Source of the DNA: an uncultured Paracoccaceae bacterium
GTDB taxonomy: Bacteria > Pseudomonadota > Alphaproteobacteria > Rhodobacterales > Rhodobacteraceae
DNA: 64,000 bases
Reading direction: 5' to 3'
Assembly (NCBI GenBank): GCA_947488175.1
Contig: CANKYO010000012.1
Location: forward strand, 82,576-146,575
Each line of letters opens with the position of its first letter. Position 1 is the first letter of the stretch. A program made the translations under genes and the position numbers. Of the stretch, positions 7,713 through 15,150 are shown one piece after another. The notes beneath the pieces were generated by a model. It did no database searches and was not told the DNA's origin. It worked only from the letters and a program-made list of their open reading frames with translations.

Positions 7713-8504
7713 ATGGCTTCACGTGTGCCCCGGCACGCGCCCGGTGGAACTGCGCCAATGTCACGGCGCAAAGTTACCGCAGGGCTGGCCGCTATTCCCC
7801 TCGCGGCAATAGGGCTGACTGTTCACAGGTCAGCTGCAACTGCGCAATCCAATCAAAAGGAACGCCAAACTATGCCTGCCAACGCCTTCGTTTACACGGA
7901 ATTGCAAGCGTCCGTGCCCTTCACGGATGTTCCTTGGGAAAAGCTGAATGCTGCCATCGCGGCCCAACCCGGGTTTGTTGACAAAACGTGGTTTTCCGGG
8001 CTGGGCAACCATTCTGTCGGCGGGCTTTACGGGTTTGCGAGCGTCGATGATGCGCTGCTGTACTGCACGGATTTTTTCCCGGCTCTGGCCCGTGACTTTG
8101 GCGTGGCGCAAACAACGCGGGTCTTTGATAATCAGGCAACCGCAGAGGCCAGCGCGGCGATGGATGCGCCCCATTTTGGCGGACGGGTCAAAGCCGAGCC
8201 CCGCGCATTTGTTTACACCGAAGTGCAGGTCGCGGTTCCATTTGAAAACGCACCATGGCAGGACCGAAATCCGGTCTTGCGCAGGCGAAAGGGACTGTTG
8301 TCCAAGATCTGGCTAAGTGGACACAACACAAACACGCTGGGTGGCTTGGACGCCTTCGACACTGTCGAAAATGCGTTGGACTTTGCCATCAATGAATTCC
8401 CGAAAACGACAGCCGCGATGAACGCTGCCTTCTATACGCGCGTCTTCGATGCCCGTGTGACCGAGGCCGCAAGCCGCGGCCTCAACTCTCCCTACTACCT
8501 TTAA
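7713..8504 (+). CDS. Tat-exported protein with duplicated YdhR-like domain
   Basis: 263 residues. GGAG precedes ATG 7713. A twin-arginine signal (MSRRKVTAGLAAIPLAAIGL) begins at residue 16, so export by the Tat route is likely. Two homologous halves follow (about 58-155 and 168-260), each opening AFVYTE[LV]Q, passing through VPF..(V/A)PW, K.W.SG, GGL..F..V..AL, and ending TRVFD..(A/V)T. This is the dimeric alpha-beta barrel pattern of putative monooxygenases such as YdhR, here fused in tandem so one chain could form a whole barrel pair. The substrate is unknown; the divergent TetR suggests induction by a small molecule. Confidence 0.7.
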   Translation: MASRVPRHAPGGTAPMSRRKVTAGLAAIPLAAIGLTVHRSAATAQSNQKERQTMPANAFVYTELQASVPFTDVPWEKLNAAIAAQPGFVDKTWFSGLGNHSVGGLYGFASVDDALLYCTDFFPALARDFGVAQTTRVFDNQATAEASAAMDAPHFGGRVKAEPRAFVYTEVQVAVPFENAPWQDRNPVLRRRKGLLSKIWLSGHNTNTLGGLDAFDTVENALDFAINEFPKTTAAMNAAFYTRVFDARVTEAASRGLNSPYYL

Positions 8505-8528
8505 CATCTTCAACTGAACGGAAATGAC

Positions 8529-8999
8529 ATGAAACTGAACTCTCTTTCTGGTGCCATCATGGCGCTTGCGATGTCGTCAACTGCTGCAATGGCTGCCGAC
8601 TGCTTTGAAATGGGCGGCGTCGCCATCCCTAACTTCTTTGGCGAAGGCGAAGGTCAGCCGATGATCATCTCGGCCACTTTGACTGGCGCGGTTCAAAACG
8701 CGGCTGGCAAGATCACGGCCACCCGCGAGACTGAAACGGGCCTTGAGATGGACATGGAACATTACTTTGGCCGTGACGATGGCGGCGCATTCCAAACAAA
8801 GGATCTGGGCGTTCTGACCGCCGTGCCGGGCAAACCGGGCCGCTTTATGATCGAAATCACCTACGACATTCAGCCAGACGTCACACGCGGCACGATGAAG
8901 GGCTACTCAGGCCAGTTCAACAGCTATGGCCTCGTTGATTTGCGCGACGATGACAACCTTGTTGGGCTGGTCCGCTACCAGGGTGAAATCTGCCGCTAA
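8529..8999 (+). CDS. Secreted hypothetical protein
   Basis: 156 residues with a clear Sec signal peptide cut after about residue 22 (SSTAAMAA). The mature part has only two cysteines, one near its start and one just before the C-terminal Arg, which could form a disulfide joining the termini. The predicted strand-rich body includes GYSGQFNSYGLVDL, reminiscent of small exported beta-barrels, but I cannot assign a family. It starts 25 bases after the YdhR-like gene, so it is probably in the same TetR-controlled transcript, which ends at the hairpin at 9008-9036. Confidence 0.65.
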   Translation: MKLNSLSGAIMALAMSSTAAMAADCFEMGGVAIPNFFGEGEGQPMIISATLTGAVQNAAGKITATRETETGLEMDMEHYFGRDDGGAFQTKDLGVLTAVPGKPGRFMIEITYDIQPDVTRGTMKGYSGQFNSYGLVDLRDDDNLVGLVRYQGEICR

Positions 9000-9007
9000 A
9001 ATAAGCT

Positions 9008-9036
9008 ACCGGGGACAGGCAGTGTTTGTCCCCGGT
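9008..9036 (+). terminator. Hairpin terminator after the YdhR-like operon
   Basis: A perfect 10-base stem ACCGGGGACA / TGTCCCCGGT with a 9-base loop lies 9 bases after the stop of the secreted protein. The downstream run is CCTTTGG rather than a clean T tract, so termination strength is uncertain, but position and stability fit. Confidence 0.65.
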
Positions 9037-9062
9037 CCTTTGGATCCTTCAGGCGTATCATT

Positions 9063-9491
9063 ATGAACACTCAGTCAACGTACCCAAACACCCCGCACGC
9101 CATTCTTTATTCGATGGTCCGTGTCCGAGACCTCGATCGGTCCTTGCGCTTTTATTGCGATGCACTCGGGATGCAGGAATTGCGTCGAGAGACTTTTACA
9201 GCTGCTGAATTTACGCTGGTCTTTGTCGGTTATCCCGACAGCAGCGCAATGATTGAGCTGACCTATAACTGGGGCGAGCACAGCTATTCGCACGGCACCG
9301 GATATGGACACATCGCATTGGAGGTTCTCGACATACACCAGACCTGCCTTCATCTGGCCGGGCTGGGCGTTGAAATCACCCGAAACCCGGGCCCGATGAA
9401 AGCGGCACCGGATGAAACCGGCGAACACGAAACCATCGCCTTCATCAAAGACCCTGACGGCTACAATATTGAGCTAATCCAAGCGCCCTAG
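9063..9491 (+). CDS. gloA: Lactoylglutathione lyase (glyoxalase I)-like protein
   Basis: 142 residues and close to E. coli-type GloA: RVRDLDRSLRFYCDALGM, IELTYNWGEHSYSHGTGYGH and DPDGYNIELI are all present. Glyoxalase I isomerises the methylglyoxal-glutathione hemithioacetal to S-lactoylglutathione and needs four metal ligands, His5, Glu56, His74 and Glu122 in E. coli numbering. The two Glu residues and the second His are here, but the first His is replaced by Tyr16 (AILYSMVRV instead of LLHTMLRV). It may be a divergent enzyme or a glyoxalase-fold protein with another role. Possibly co-transcribed with the hydrolase at 9572. Confidence 0.75.
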   Translation: MNTQSTYPNTPHAILYSMVRVRDLDRSLRFYCDALGMQELRRETFTAAEFTLVFVGYPDSSAMIELTYNWGEHSYSHGTGYGHIALEVLDIHQTCLHLAGLGVEITRNPGPMKAAPDETGEHETIAFIKDPDGYNIELIQAP

Positions 9492-9571
9492 GCGTGCCTA
9501 CAAGCGATGAGGCACGGCTGACGTGGATCACAAACGCTTTGGGCACGGCAATCTATGAAACGAGACACACC

Positions 9572-10498
9572 ATGACGAGCAACCGCACTTCAGGAAAACA
9601 CAGGGTTCACAGACTCAGTAGGTCTCTGTCTCTGACCTTGTTCTTAACTGCCATGATCGCCGTTCCAATACCGGCGTTGGCGGATGGGCCCCATCTGATG
9701 TCAACGAAAGTCGCCGAAAACCTGTACATGCTGACAGGCGATGGTGGGAACATCGGCGTCATTATCGGGGACGATGGCACGTTTCTTATCGACGATCAGA
9801 TGGCACCTGCTTTGCCGGAATTGCTTGCGCTTATAAACCAATTGGGGGGCGAGCCTCCCCGGTTCCTGATCAACACCCATTTCCATTTTGACCATACTGG
9901 CGGAAATGAACTTCTTGGCGGGACAGGTACAACGATTTTCAGTCACGAGATGGCCCGCACGCGTCTTGCTGATGGAAGTGATATTCCTCTTTTTGATTTG
10001 TCGTTTCAGCCGATGGCAAGCGATGGATTGCCCGTTGTCACCTTTAAGGACTCGATGAGCTTCCATTTAAATGGCGACATAATGCGCGCCGTCCATACGC
10101 CCCGGGCACACACGGACGGAGACTTGGTGGTATTTTTTGAGATGGCCAATGTCGTGCACGCGGGGGACGTATTCTTCAACGGCATCTATCCGGTGATTGA
10201 TACTCACAATGGCGGTACCTTGCAGGGCACGATCAGTGCCGTTGAAATGCTACGCGACCACACCGATGAACATACCAAAGTCATCCCGGGCCACGGCTCG
10301 TTGGGATCCCGCGATGACCTCTTGGATTACCTCGCAATGCTTCAGTATGCCCGCGATGAACTCAGCAAACTGAAAGGCGAAGGAAAAACGCGCCAGCAAG
10401 TAGTCGATCTTAGGCCGCTAGACCAATTTGATGCCAAATGGTCTGGGGGATTTTTCTCAACGGACATTTGGACTGGACTGATGTTCGACGCGCTTTAG
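9572..10498 (+). CDS. Exported metallo-beta-lactamase-fold hydrolase
   Basis: With ATG 9572 the product is 308 residues; an ORF start at 9494 adds an unlikely extension. A long signal peptide (about residues 1-40, ending PIPALADG) suggests periplasmic location. The zinc motif NTHFHFDHTGG gives H-x-H-x-D-H, further ligands are likely HTPRAHTDGD, HAGDVFF and PGHGSLG. This is the family that includes class B beta-lactamases, SoxH-like and quinoprotein-relay hydrolases; substrate cannot be told. It follows a glyoxalase-I-like gene, but the export signal argues against a cytosolic glyoxalase II. Confidence 0.8.
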   Translation: MTSNRTSGKHRVHRLSRSLSLTLFLTAMIAVPIPALADGPHLMSTKVAENLYMLTGDGGNIGVIIGDDGTFLIDDQMAPALPELLALINQLGGEPPRFLINTHFHFDHTGGNELLGGTGTTIFSHEMARTRLADGSDIPLFDLSFQPMASDGLPVVTFKDSMSFHLNGDIMRAVHTPRAHTDGDLVVFFEMANVVHAGDVFFNGIYPVIDTHNGGTLQGTISAVEMLRDHTDEHTKVIPGHGSLGSRDDLLDYLAMLQYARDELSKLKGEGKTRQQVVDLRPLDQFDAKWSGGFFSTDIWTGLMFDAL

Positions 10499-10625
10499 CA
10501 GTGCCTTGCGTGAGGTGTTTTGAACGCTCTCTGGAAAGGGAATTGCCCCACTAAAGAACATCACAGTGAAAACTGCATTTTCATCGCGAGATGATCAATC
10601 AGCGGGAATAGAGCATGACTGACTT

Positions 10626-10976
10626 TTACCCTTCGTCGCGCATCTTCAACCGATGGCCAACTTTCACAATGGCCTCAAGCGCAGGCACAAGTTCACCGCC
10701 CAGCTCTGTAAGGGCATATTCGACGGATGGGGGCGAGGTTGGTTGCACGTTCCGGGACAACACTCCGCGCTGCTCAAGCTCCGTCAGCCGTGTGGAGAGC
10801 ACCTTGGCTGAAATTGGCGGAATGTCGGTACGCAACTCGTTAAAGCGGCGCGGGCCAGCACGCAGCGACCAAATCACATTGGCGGCCCAAGCGCCGGAGA
10901 TCACCGCCATACAATGCGTCAGCATACAAGGCTGCGGCGGTTCGGGGCTTTGGTTTTTGCGGACTTTGAGCGGCAT
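10626..10976 (-). CDS. HxlR family transcriptional regulator
   Basis: 116 residues. The winged helix pattern is SGAWAANVIWSLRAGPRRFN, then ISAKVLSTRLTELEQRGVLS and YALTELGGELVPAL, diagnostic of HxlR. The usual redox- or electrophile-sensing Cys upstream of the helix is matched by Cys17 and Cys22 (QPCMLTHCMAV). It is divergent from the GST-led operon at 11100, and paired operator-like repeats sit between them (10988-11033). It probably derepresses that operon on electrophile stress; this is inference. Confidence 0.9.
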   Translation of the reverse strand: MPLKVRKNQSPEPPQPCMLTHCMAVISGAWAANVIWSLRAGPRRFNELRTDIPPISAKVLSTRLTELEQRGVLSRNVQPTSPPSVEYALTELGGELVPALEAIVKVGHRLKMRDEG

Positions 10977-10987
10977 GGCAGGTGACT

Positions 10988-11033
10988 AGGTTTCCTTTGG
11001 GTAACTCGATAATTAAGTATCCTTTAGATACCT
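10988..11033. promoter_or_regulatory. Two direct operator-like sites for HxlR
   Basis: AGGTTTCCTTTGGGTAACT (10988-11006) and AAGTATCCTTTAGATACCT (11015-11033) are two related 19-base boxes, 27 bases apart start to start. The second contains the palindrome GTATC-N5-GATAC. They lie between the hxlR start and the GST gene. HxlR dimers commonly bind GTATC/GATAC half-sites, so the sites probably belong to the adjacent regulator. Confidence 0.6.
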
Positions 11034-11099
11034 AGTTGTCAACGGTTATCAAAGTCATCATCTCTGAACTGTCACCAAAGCAAACAGGAGCTAAGACAA

Positions 11100-11723
11100 A
11101 TGAAACTTTACTACAAACCCGGCGCATGCTCGTTGGCATCCCACATCATTCTGAATGAACTTCAGATTCCGTTCGATCTGGATAAGACAGACACCGATAC
11201 AAACAAAACAGAGGCCGGCGATGATTTCCTCAAAATCAGTCCGAACGGCTATGTTCCAGCTCTAATCACCGACGAAGGCGACATCATCACCGAAAATCCA
11301 GCCGTGCTGCAGTATTTGGCCGATCAGTCACCCGCTGCCGGTCTCGCGCCACCGAACGGTACGTTGGCACGTACCCGACTTCAGGAAACTCTGAATTTCA
11401 TCTCGTCAGAGCTGCACAAATCCTTCAGCCCATTTTTTACGGGTCGGGAGCTTGATGGCGATGCAAGAAAGAGGGTCGAGGCAGGTGTCGGGCGCCGCGC
11501 GGCGCATGTCGAGCAACGTCTCGCAGACGGTCGTCGCTTTCTGCTAGGTGACACGTTCACCGTCGCAGATGCATATGCATTTGTGGTGCTGAATTGGGCA
11601 GGTTTTGTCGGGCTCAGCCTTGACGCGCATCCGAAAACCCAGGCTTACGTGGCACGTATTGCGGCACGTCCCGCCTCGATCAAAGCGATGATTGCCGAGG
11701 GCCTGATGGAGCAGGCGGCATGA
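11100..11723 (+). CDS. gst: Beta-class glutathione S-transferase
   Basis: 207 residues. The thioredoxin-fold N-terminus MKLYYKPGACSLASHI carries the Cys10 typical of beta-class bacterial GSTs; NGYVPAL gives the cis-proline and TENPAVLQYLAD the glutathione-binding Glu-Asn/Ser region. The C-terminal helical domain has FLLGDTFTVADAYAFVVL, the N-capping motif. It conjugates glutathione to electrophiles. It heads an operon of tightly spaced genes extending to at least 13704, preceded by CAGGAG, and is divergent from HxlR. Confidence 0.92.
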   Translation: MKLYYKPGACSLASHIILNELQIPFDLDKTDTDTNKTEAGDDFLKISPNGYVPALITDEGDIITENPAVLQYLADQSPAAGLAPPNGTLARTRLQETLNFISSELHKSFSPFFTGRELDGDARKRVEAGVGRRAAHVEQRLADGRRFLLGDTFTVADAYAFVVLNWAGFVGLSLDAHPKTQAYVARIAARPASIKAMIAEGLMEQAA

Positions 11724-12094
11724 CTGCATTTGCGGCAGTAACAGAGGTGATAGAGACCTATTTCGACGGTCTCTATCACGCCGATACGGACAGGCTGGCT
11801 ATAACGTTTCACCCAAAGGCGATCTACGCGACAGCGGATGAAGCACCACTGCTGTATCGCACGATGGATGAGTATTTCGCGGTAGTGGCCAAGCGCGTGT
11901 CCCCGGCCTCGCGCAATGAACCTCGGCGTGATGTGATCGAATCCGTAGAATTCGCAGGTGAAAACACCGCCTTTGCCCGTGTGCGATGTTCCATTGGGAC
12001 AAAGGATTTCATCGATTTCTTGACGCTTGTGCGAACCGACGGCGCATGGTCGATCATGGCCAAAATCTTTCAAATCACTGAACGCGCGACCTGA
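11720..12094 (+). CDS. NTF2-like protein (lumazine-binding type)
   Basis: 124 residues overlapping the GST stop by 4 bases, so translationally coupled. The pattern VIETYFDGLYHADTDRLA, then FHPKAIY, and a final WSIMAKIFQ strand is that of the putative lumazine-binding branch of the SnoaL/NTF2 cone fold. Such proteins act as small-molecule isomerases, hydrolases or binding proteins. Its specific role in this operon is unknown. Confidence 0.75.
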   Translation: MTAFAAVTEVIETYFDGLYHADTDRLAITFHPKAIYATADEAPLLYRTMDEYFAVVAKRVSPASRNEPRRDVIESVEFAGENTAFARVRCSIGTKDFIDFLTLVRTDGAWSIMAKIFQITERAT

Positions 12095-12105
12095 AAGGAA
12101 GCGAT

Positions 12106-12312
12106 ATGCCCTATGTAAATATCAAAGTAACACGTGAAGGTGTCACCCCGGATCAGAAGGTCGCGTTGATCAACGGCGTCACCGACTTGCTGGTGCGGAT
12201 CCTCGACAAGTCTCCGGCGACAACTTTTGTCGTCATTGACGAAGTTGCGCTTGAGGATTGGGGGATCGGAGGTCTACCGGTCGACCAGTATAGACGCGAC
12301 GCGGCAGGTTGA
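12106..12312 (+). CDS. 4-oxalocrotonate tautomerase family enzyme
   Basis: 68 residues, the usual size. Pro2, which becomes the N-terminal catalytic base after Met removal, is present (MPYVNIKVT). TTFVVIDEVALEDWGIGG matches the family's C-terminal half. It probably catalyses keto-enol tautomerisation of an unsaturated acid or a related dehalogenation or hydration. It lies 11 bases after the NTF2-like gene with AAGGAAG upstream, within the GST operon. Confidence 0.85.
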   Translation: MPYVNIKVTREGVTPDQKVALINGVTDLLVRILDKSPATTFVVIDEVALEDWGIGGLPVDQYRRDAAG

Positions 12313-12317
12313 CCTGA

Positions 12318-13313
12318 ATGGCCATCCGCACATCCCTTTGTGATCTCTTCGACATCGAACATCCCGTCCTGTTGGCACCTATGGCAGGTGTCAGCGGCGG
12401 GGCGCTTGCTGCGGCCGTGAGCAAGGCAGGTGGTTTGGGCCTGGTCGGCGGCGGTTATGGCGACGCCGATTGGCTCAAACGCGAATTCGACGCAGCAGGT
12501 AATGCGCGGATCGGGGTCGGCTTTATCACTTGGTCATTGGCCCGTAAGCCCGAACTGCTCGATCTTACCCTGGCACGAAACCCGGCAGCGCTCATGCTCT
12601 CGTTCGGTGATTTTAAACCGTTTCTCCGTCAGATCAGGGACGCGCAGACAAAGCTGATCGTTCAGGTGCAGACGCTCGAACAAGCGCGTGAAGCTGTCGA
12701 TGCTGGCGTTGATGCCATTGTGGCGCAGGGCACAGAGGCAGGCGGACACGGCGGCACCAGAGCGACGTTGCCCCTCATCCCGGCGGTTGTGGACATCGCG
12801 CAAGGAATACCAGTCATCGCGGCAGGCGGTATCGCTGATGGACGTGGTCTGGCTGCGGCTCTGGCGCTTGACGCGTCCGGCGTCTTGTGTGGAACCGCCT
12901 TCTTTGCCAGCGATGAATCCCTCGCCAGTGAAAATGCCAAACAAGCTGCTCTGCGCGGTTCGGGCGACGATACTGAACGCAGTTCCGTATTCGACATGGC
13001 ACGTGGGCTCAATTGGCCTTCGGATTGGAACCTGCGCACGATGCGCAATACCTTCACGCGGCGGTGGAGCGGGGATATTGTCGGCTTGGGCGAAAACCTT
13101 GCAGAAGAGCAAATCCGTTTCAACGCCGCTTCGGCAGCGGGTGACACGGATGTAGCCGCCGTGATCGTCGGCGAAGCTGCTGACCTCGTTCGAAACCGTG
13201 GGCCTGCGCAAGCCACTCTTCAGGACATGACTTCACAAGCCGGAGAAATCTTGCAGCGCCTTGGCCGACGTGTCGAACCCTTCAAAGAGGATTCAGAGAA
13301 TGCCAAAACTTAA
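12318..13313 (+). CDS. Nitronate monooxygenase
   Basis: 331 residues of the 2-nitropropane-dioxygenase family. The FMN-binding barrel shows PVLLAPMAGVSGGALAAAVS near the N-terminus, AQGTEAGGHGG near residue 135, and IPVIAAGGIADGRGLAAAL near 160-180, followed by GVLCGTAFFASDES. These enzymes oxidise alkyl nitronates such as propionate-3-nitronate using FMN and oxygen. It starts 5 bases after the tautomerase gene in the GST operon, pointing to removal of a nitro compound or another electrophile. Confidence 0.88.
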   Translation: MAIRTSLCDLFDIEHPVLLAPMAGVSGGALAAAVSKAGGLGLVGGGYGDADWLKREFDAAGNARIGVGFITWSLARKPELLDLTLARNPAALMLSFGDFKPFLRQIRDAQTKLIVQVQTLEQAREAVDAGVDAIVAQGTEAGGHGGTRATLPLIPAVVDIAQGIPVIAAGGIADGRGLAAALALDASGVLCGTAFFASDESLASENAKQAALRGSGDDTERSSVFDMARGLNWPSDWNLRTMRNTFTRRWSGDIVGLGENLAEEQIRFNAASAAGDTDVAAVIVGEAADLVRNRGPAQATLQDMTSQAGEILQRLGRRVEPFKEDSENAKT

Positions 13314-13704
13314 CGGAAGCTGCCTGTGCGGCGCGGTCTCGTTCGAGGTCGTCAACGCGTTCGACACAATGTTCTTGTGTAGTTGCGATCAGTGCAGACA
13401 GATCACCGGATCGGCCTTTGCATCAAATCTGTTCATAGCAGCCGATGGGTTCAACTGGCTGAGCGGTGCCGATGAAGTTGCCACCTACCAACTGCCGGCG
13501 CGAGACATCTCCAAATCATTCTGCCGTGTCTGCGGATCAGGCGTTCCCTGGGCAAGCGGCGACGGAATGAAAATGATCGTTCCAGCGGGATCTCTGCGCG
13601 GGGAGCCGGAAGTGGTCAAAAAGTACAGGATATTCATTTCTGAACAACCGTCTTGGTCCTCATGTCTTGATCAGGTTGAGGCATGTGAGGGGCTTCCCCC
13701 ATAG
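13300..13704 (+). CDS. GFA/CENP-V family zinc protein
   Basis: The ATG at 13300 gives 134 residues and overlaps the previous gene by 14 bases. Zinc-binding cysteines typical of the glutathione-dependent formaldehyde-activating family are present: GSCLCGAV near residue 8, LCSCDQCR near 28-33, and CRVCGSG near 79. Family members bind glutathione adducts of formaldehyde, though many have other or unknown roles. Its place in a GST-headed operon fits glutathione-linked detoxification. Confidence 0.85.
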   Translation: MPKLNGSCLCGAVSFEVVNAFDTMFLCSCDQCRQITGSAFASNLFIAADGFNWLSGADEVATYQLPARDISKSFCRVCGSGVPWASGDGMKMIVPAGSLRGEPEVVKKYRIFISEQPSWSSCLDQVEACEGLPP

Positions 13705-13813
13705 CGTAGTGTTCTTTTGCTTTGCGATCGACCGGGAAGCGGCCGTAACAACACCACCTTGGCACCCGCAAATGCGAAACCTTAGTCAGAAAATAACATG
13801 TAAGGAGAAGCCG

Positions 13814-14125
13814 TTGATTACCTGTTACGTTCAATATGAACTGAACCCAACTAAAATTCCCGAATTCGAAGAATATGCGCGTGTGTGGATTCCCTTGGTC
13901 GAAAAATCTGCAGGAACGCATCACGGGTACTATTTGCCGCACGAAAGCCCGAACGACCTTGCCGTCTGCCTGTTTTCGTTCCCCTCTCTGGCGGATTATG
14001 AGGCCTATCGCATCAAGAGCCTGACAGACAGCGCATGCCAGAAAGCATATAAATTTGCCGAGGATATAGACTGTATCAGGCGCTATGACCGTCACTTTTT
14101 GCGTCCATTGGAAATGCCCAGCTAG
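13814..14125 (+). CDS. NIPSNAP family protein
   Basis: The start is a TTG at 13814, 6 bases after AAGGAG at 13802-13807; no ATG fits. The 103-residue product ([51 protein letters not shown]) matches the dimeric alpha-beta-barrel NIPSNAP family, often found beside detoxification or dehydrogenase genes and of uncertain enzymology. It lies 109 bases after the GFA gene and may be transcribed with that operon or from its own promoter. Confidence 0.78.
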   Translation: MITCYVQYELNPTKIPEFEEYARVWIPLVEKSAGTHHGYYLPHESPNDLAVCLFSFPSLADYEAYRIKSLTDSACQKAYKFAEDIDCIRRYDRHFLRPLEMPS

Positions 14126-14186
14126 GTCGGCGCAATCCGCCATTTTTGGCGCAAGCAAATTCATGAAATCTGTCTGGAGCTTCGTT

Positions 14187-14651
14187 ATGAGCCGCCCGCC
14201 GCTTCCGCCATTTTCCGAAACAACTGCCGCGCAAAAAGTGCGCGCCGCCGAGGATGGTTGGAACAGCCGAGACCCCCAGCGCGTGACGCAGGCCCATACC
14301 GACGACAGCCAGTGGCGGAACCGGTCTGAACTCCTCACAGGACATATCGAAATCGAAGCATTCCTGTCGCGCAAATGGCAGCGCGAACATCACTATCGTC
14401 TAATCAAGGAACTCTGGGCATGGACACAAAACCGGATCGCCGTGCGCTTTGCCTACGAATGGTGTGATGACGACGCGCAGTGGTTCCGGTCCTATGGCAA
14501 CGAGAACTGGGATTTTGTGGTAGACGGGCGGATGTGCCGCCGTATTGCCAGCATCAACGATATGCCAATCATGGAACAGTCGCGTCTGTTTCACTGGCCC
14601 TCGGGTCGCCGTCCGGACGAGCATCCAGGGCTGACCGAGTTGAATCTCTGA
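14187..14651 (+). CDS. DUF1348 / NTF2-like family protein
   Basis: ATG 14187 follows GGAG at a good distance and gives 154 residues. The pattern [21 protein letters not shown], then W.NR.E, FLSRKW, and [22 protein letters not shown] is characteristic of DUF1348, an NTF2-fold family. Its function is unknown. It ends the run of detoxification genes. Confidence 0.82.
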   Translation: MSRPPLPPFSETTAAQKVRAAEDGWNSRDPQRVTQAHTDDSQWRNRSELLTGHIEIEAFLSRKWQREHHYRLIKELWAWTQNRIAVRFAYEWCDDDAQWFRSYGNENWDFVVDGRMCRRIASINDMPIMEQSRLFHWPSGRRPDEHPGLTELNL

Positions 14652-14974
14652 TTTTGCTGTCACGATACTGGACGTTCGTGAAAGCATGCTCTCGTATTTT
14701 GAACCTGCGCAAACGAAAATCTGACGGGCCGTGGCTGCAACGGCGTCCGCAACACGGAGCAAGCGAAGCGCATCGGACGTTAACATCCCGAGATCCCCGC
14801 AGAAGTCGATAATCTCTTCGAGCAGAGTTGTCACCGCACTCCGTGTGAGTTGATCAATTCCCGATCGTGACAATTTCGGCTGAGGAGGACCGGCGCAATC
14901 CGGCTCTTTACTTCCAACTTCCAAACCGTTTTCTGATTTCCCGGCAGTTATAAGGCATCGCAAAGCAGCCTTTT
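14652..14974. other. Gap without a supported gene
   Basis: No convincing gene. An open frame on the minus strand runs from 14963 into the DUF1348 gene but has no recognisable domain or start signal. The sequence before the dispersed repeat at 14975 shows no clear promoter or terminator hairpin. Confidence 0.4.
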
Positions 14975-15130
14975 GCGCAGCCGCAGCGAATTCATCGTTC
15001 GTCCCGCACTTGAAACGTCGACCACCGCCAAGATCGTGCAGGCGCAGCGAACGTCGGCTATGCGGGCTGCAACCGCAGCATCCGGTACAACTGCTGGAGG
15101 TCGGCTTAGGGCCGCTTTTGTAGCGCCAGC
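14975..15130 (+). repeat. Dispersed intergenic repeat, copy 4 (longest)
   Basis: The clearest copy. It has GCAGCCGCAGCGAATTCATC, TTCGTCCCGCACTTGAAAC, then GCAGCGAACGTCGGCTATGC, GCGGGCTGCAACCGCAGCAT and GGTCGGCTTAGGGCCGCTTT. The GCTGCAACCGCAGC core forms a 5-base stem. Other copies share subsets of these blocks in the same order, on either strand. Confidence 0.7.
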
Positions 15131-15150
15131 ATTCTTGTTAGTTTGGGAAC

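Noticed and set aside
14400..14963. 187-codon minus-strand frame overlapping the DUF1348 gene
   Set aside because: Its C-terminal part is the antisense of a well-supported gene and the N-terminal part has no recognisable domain or start signal.
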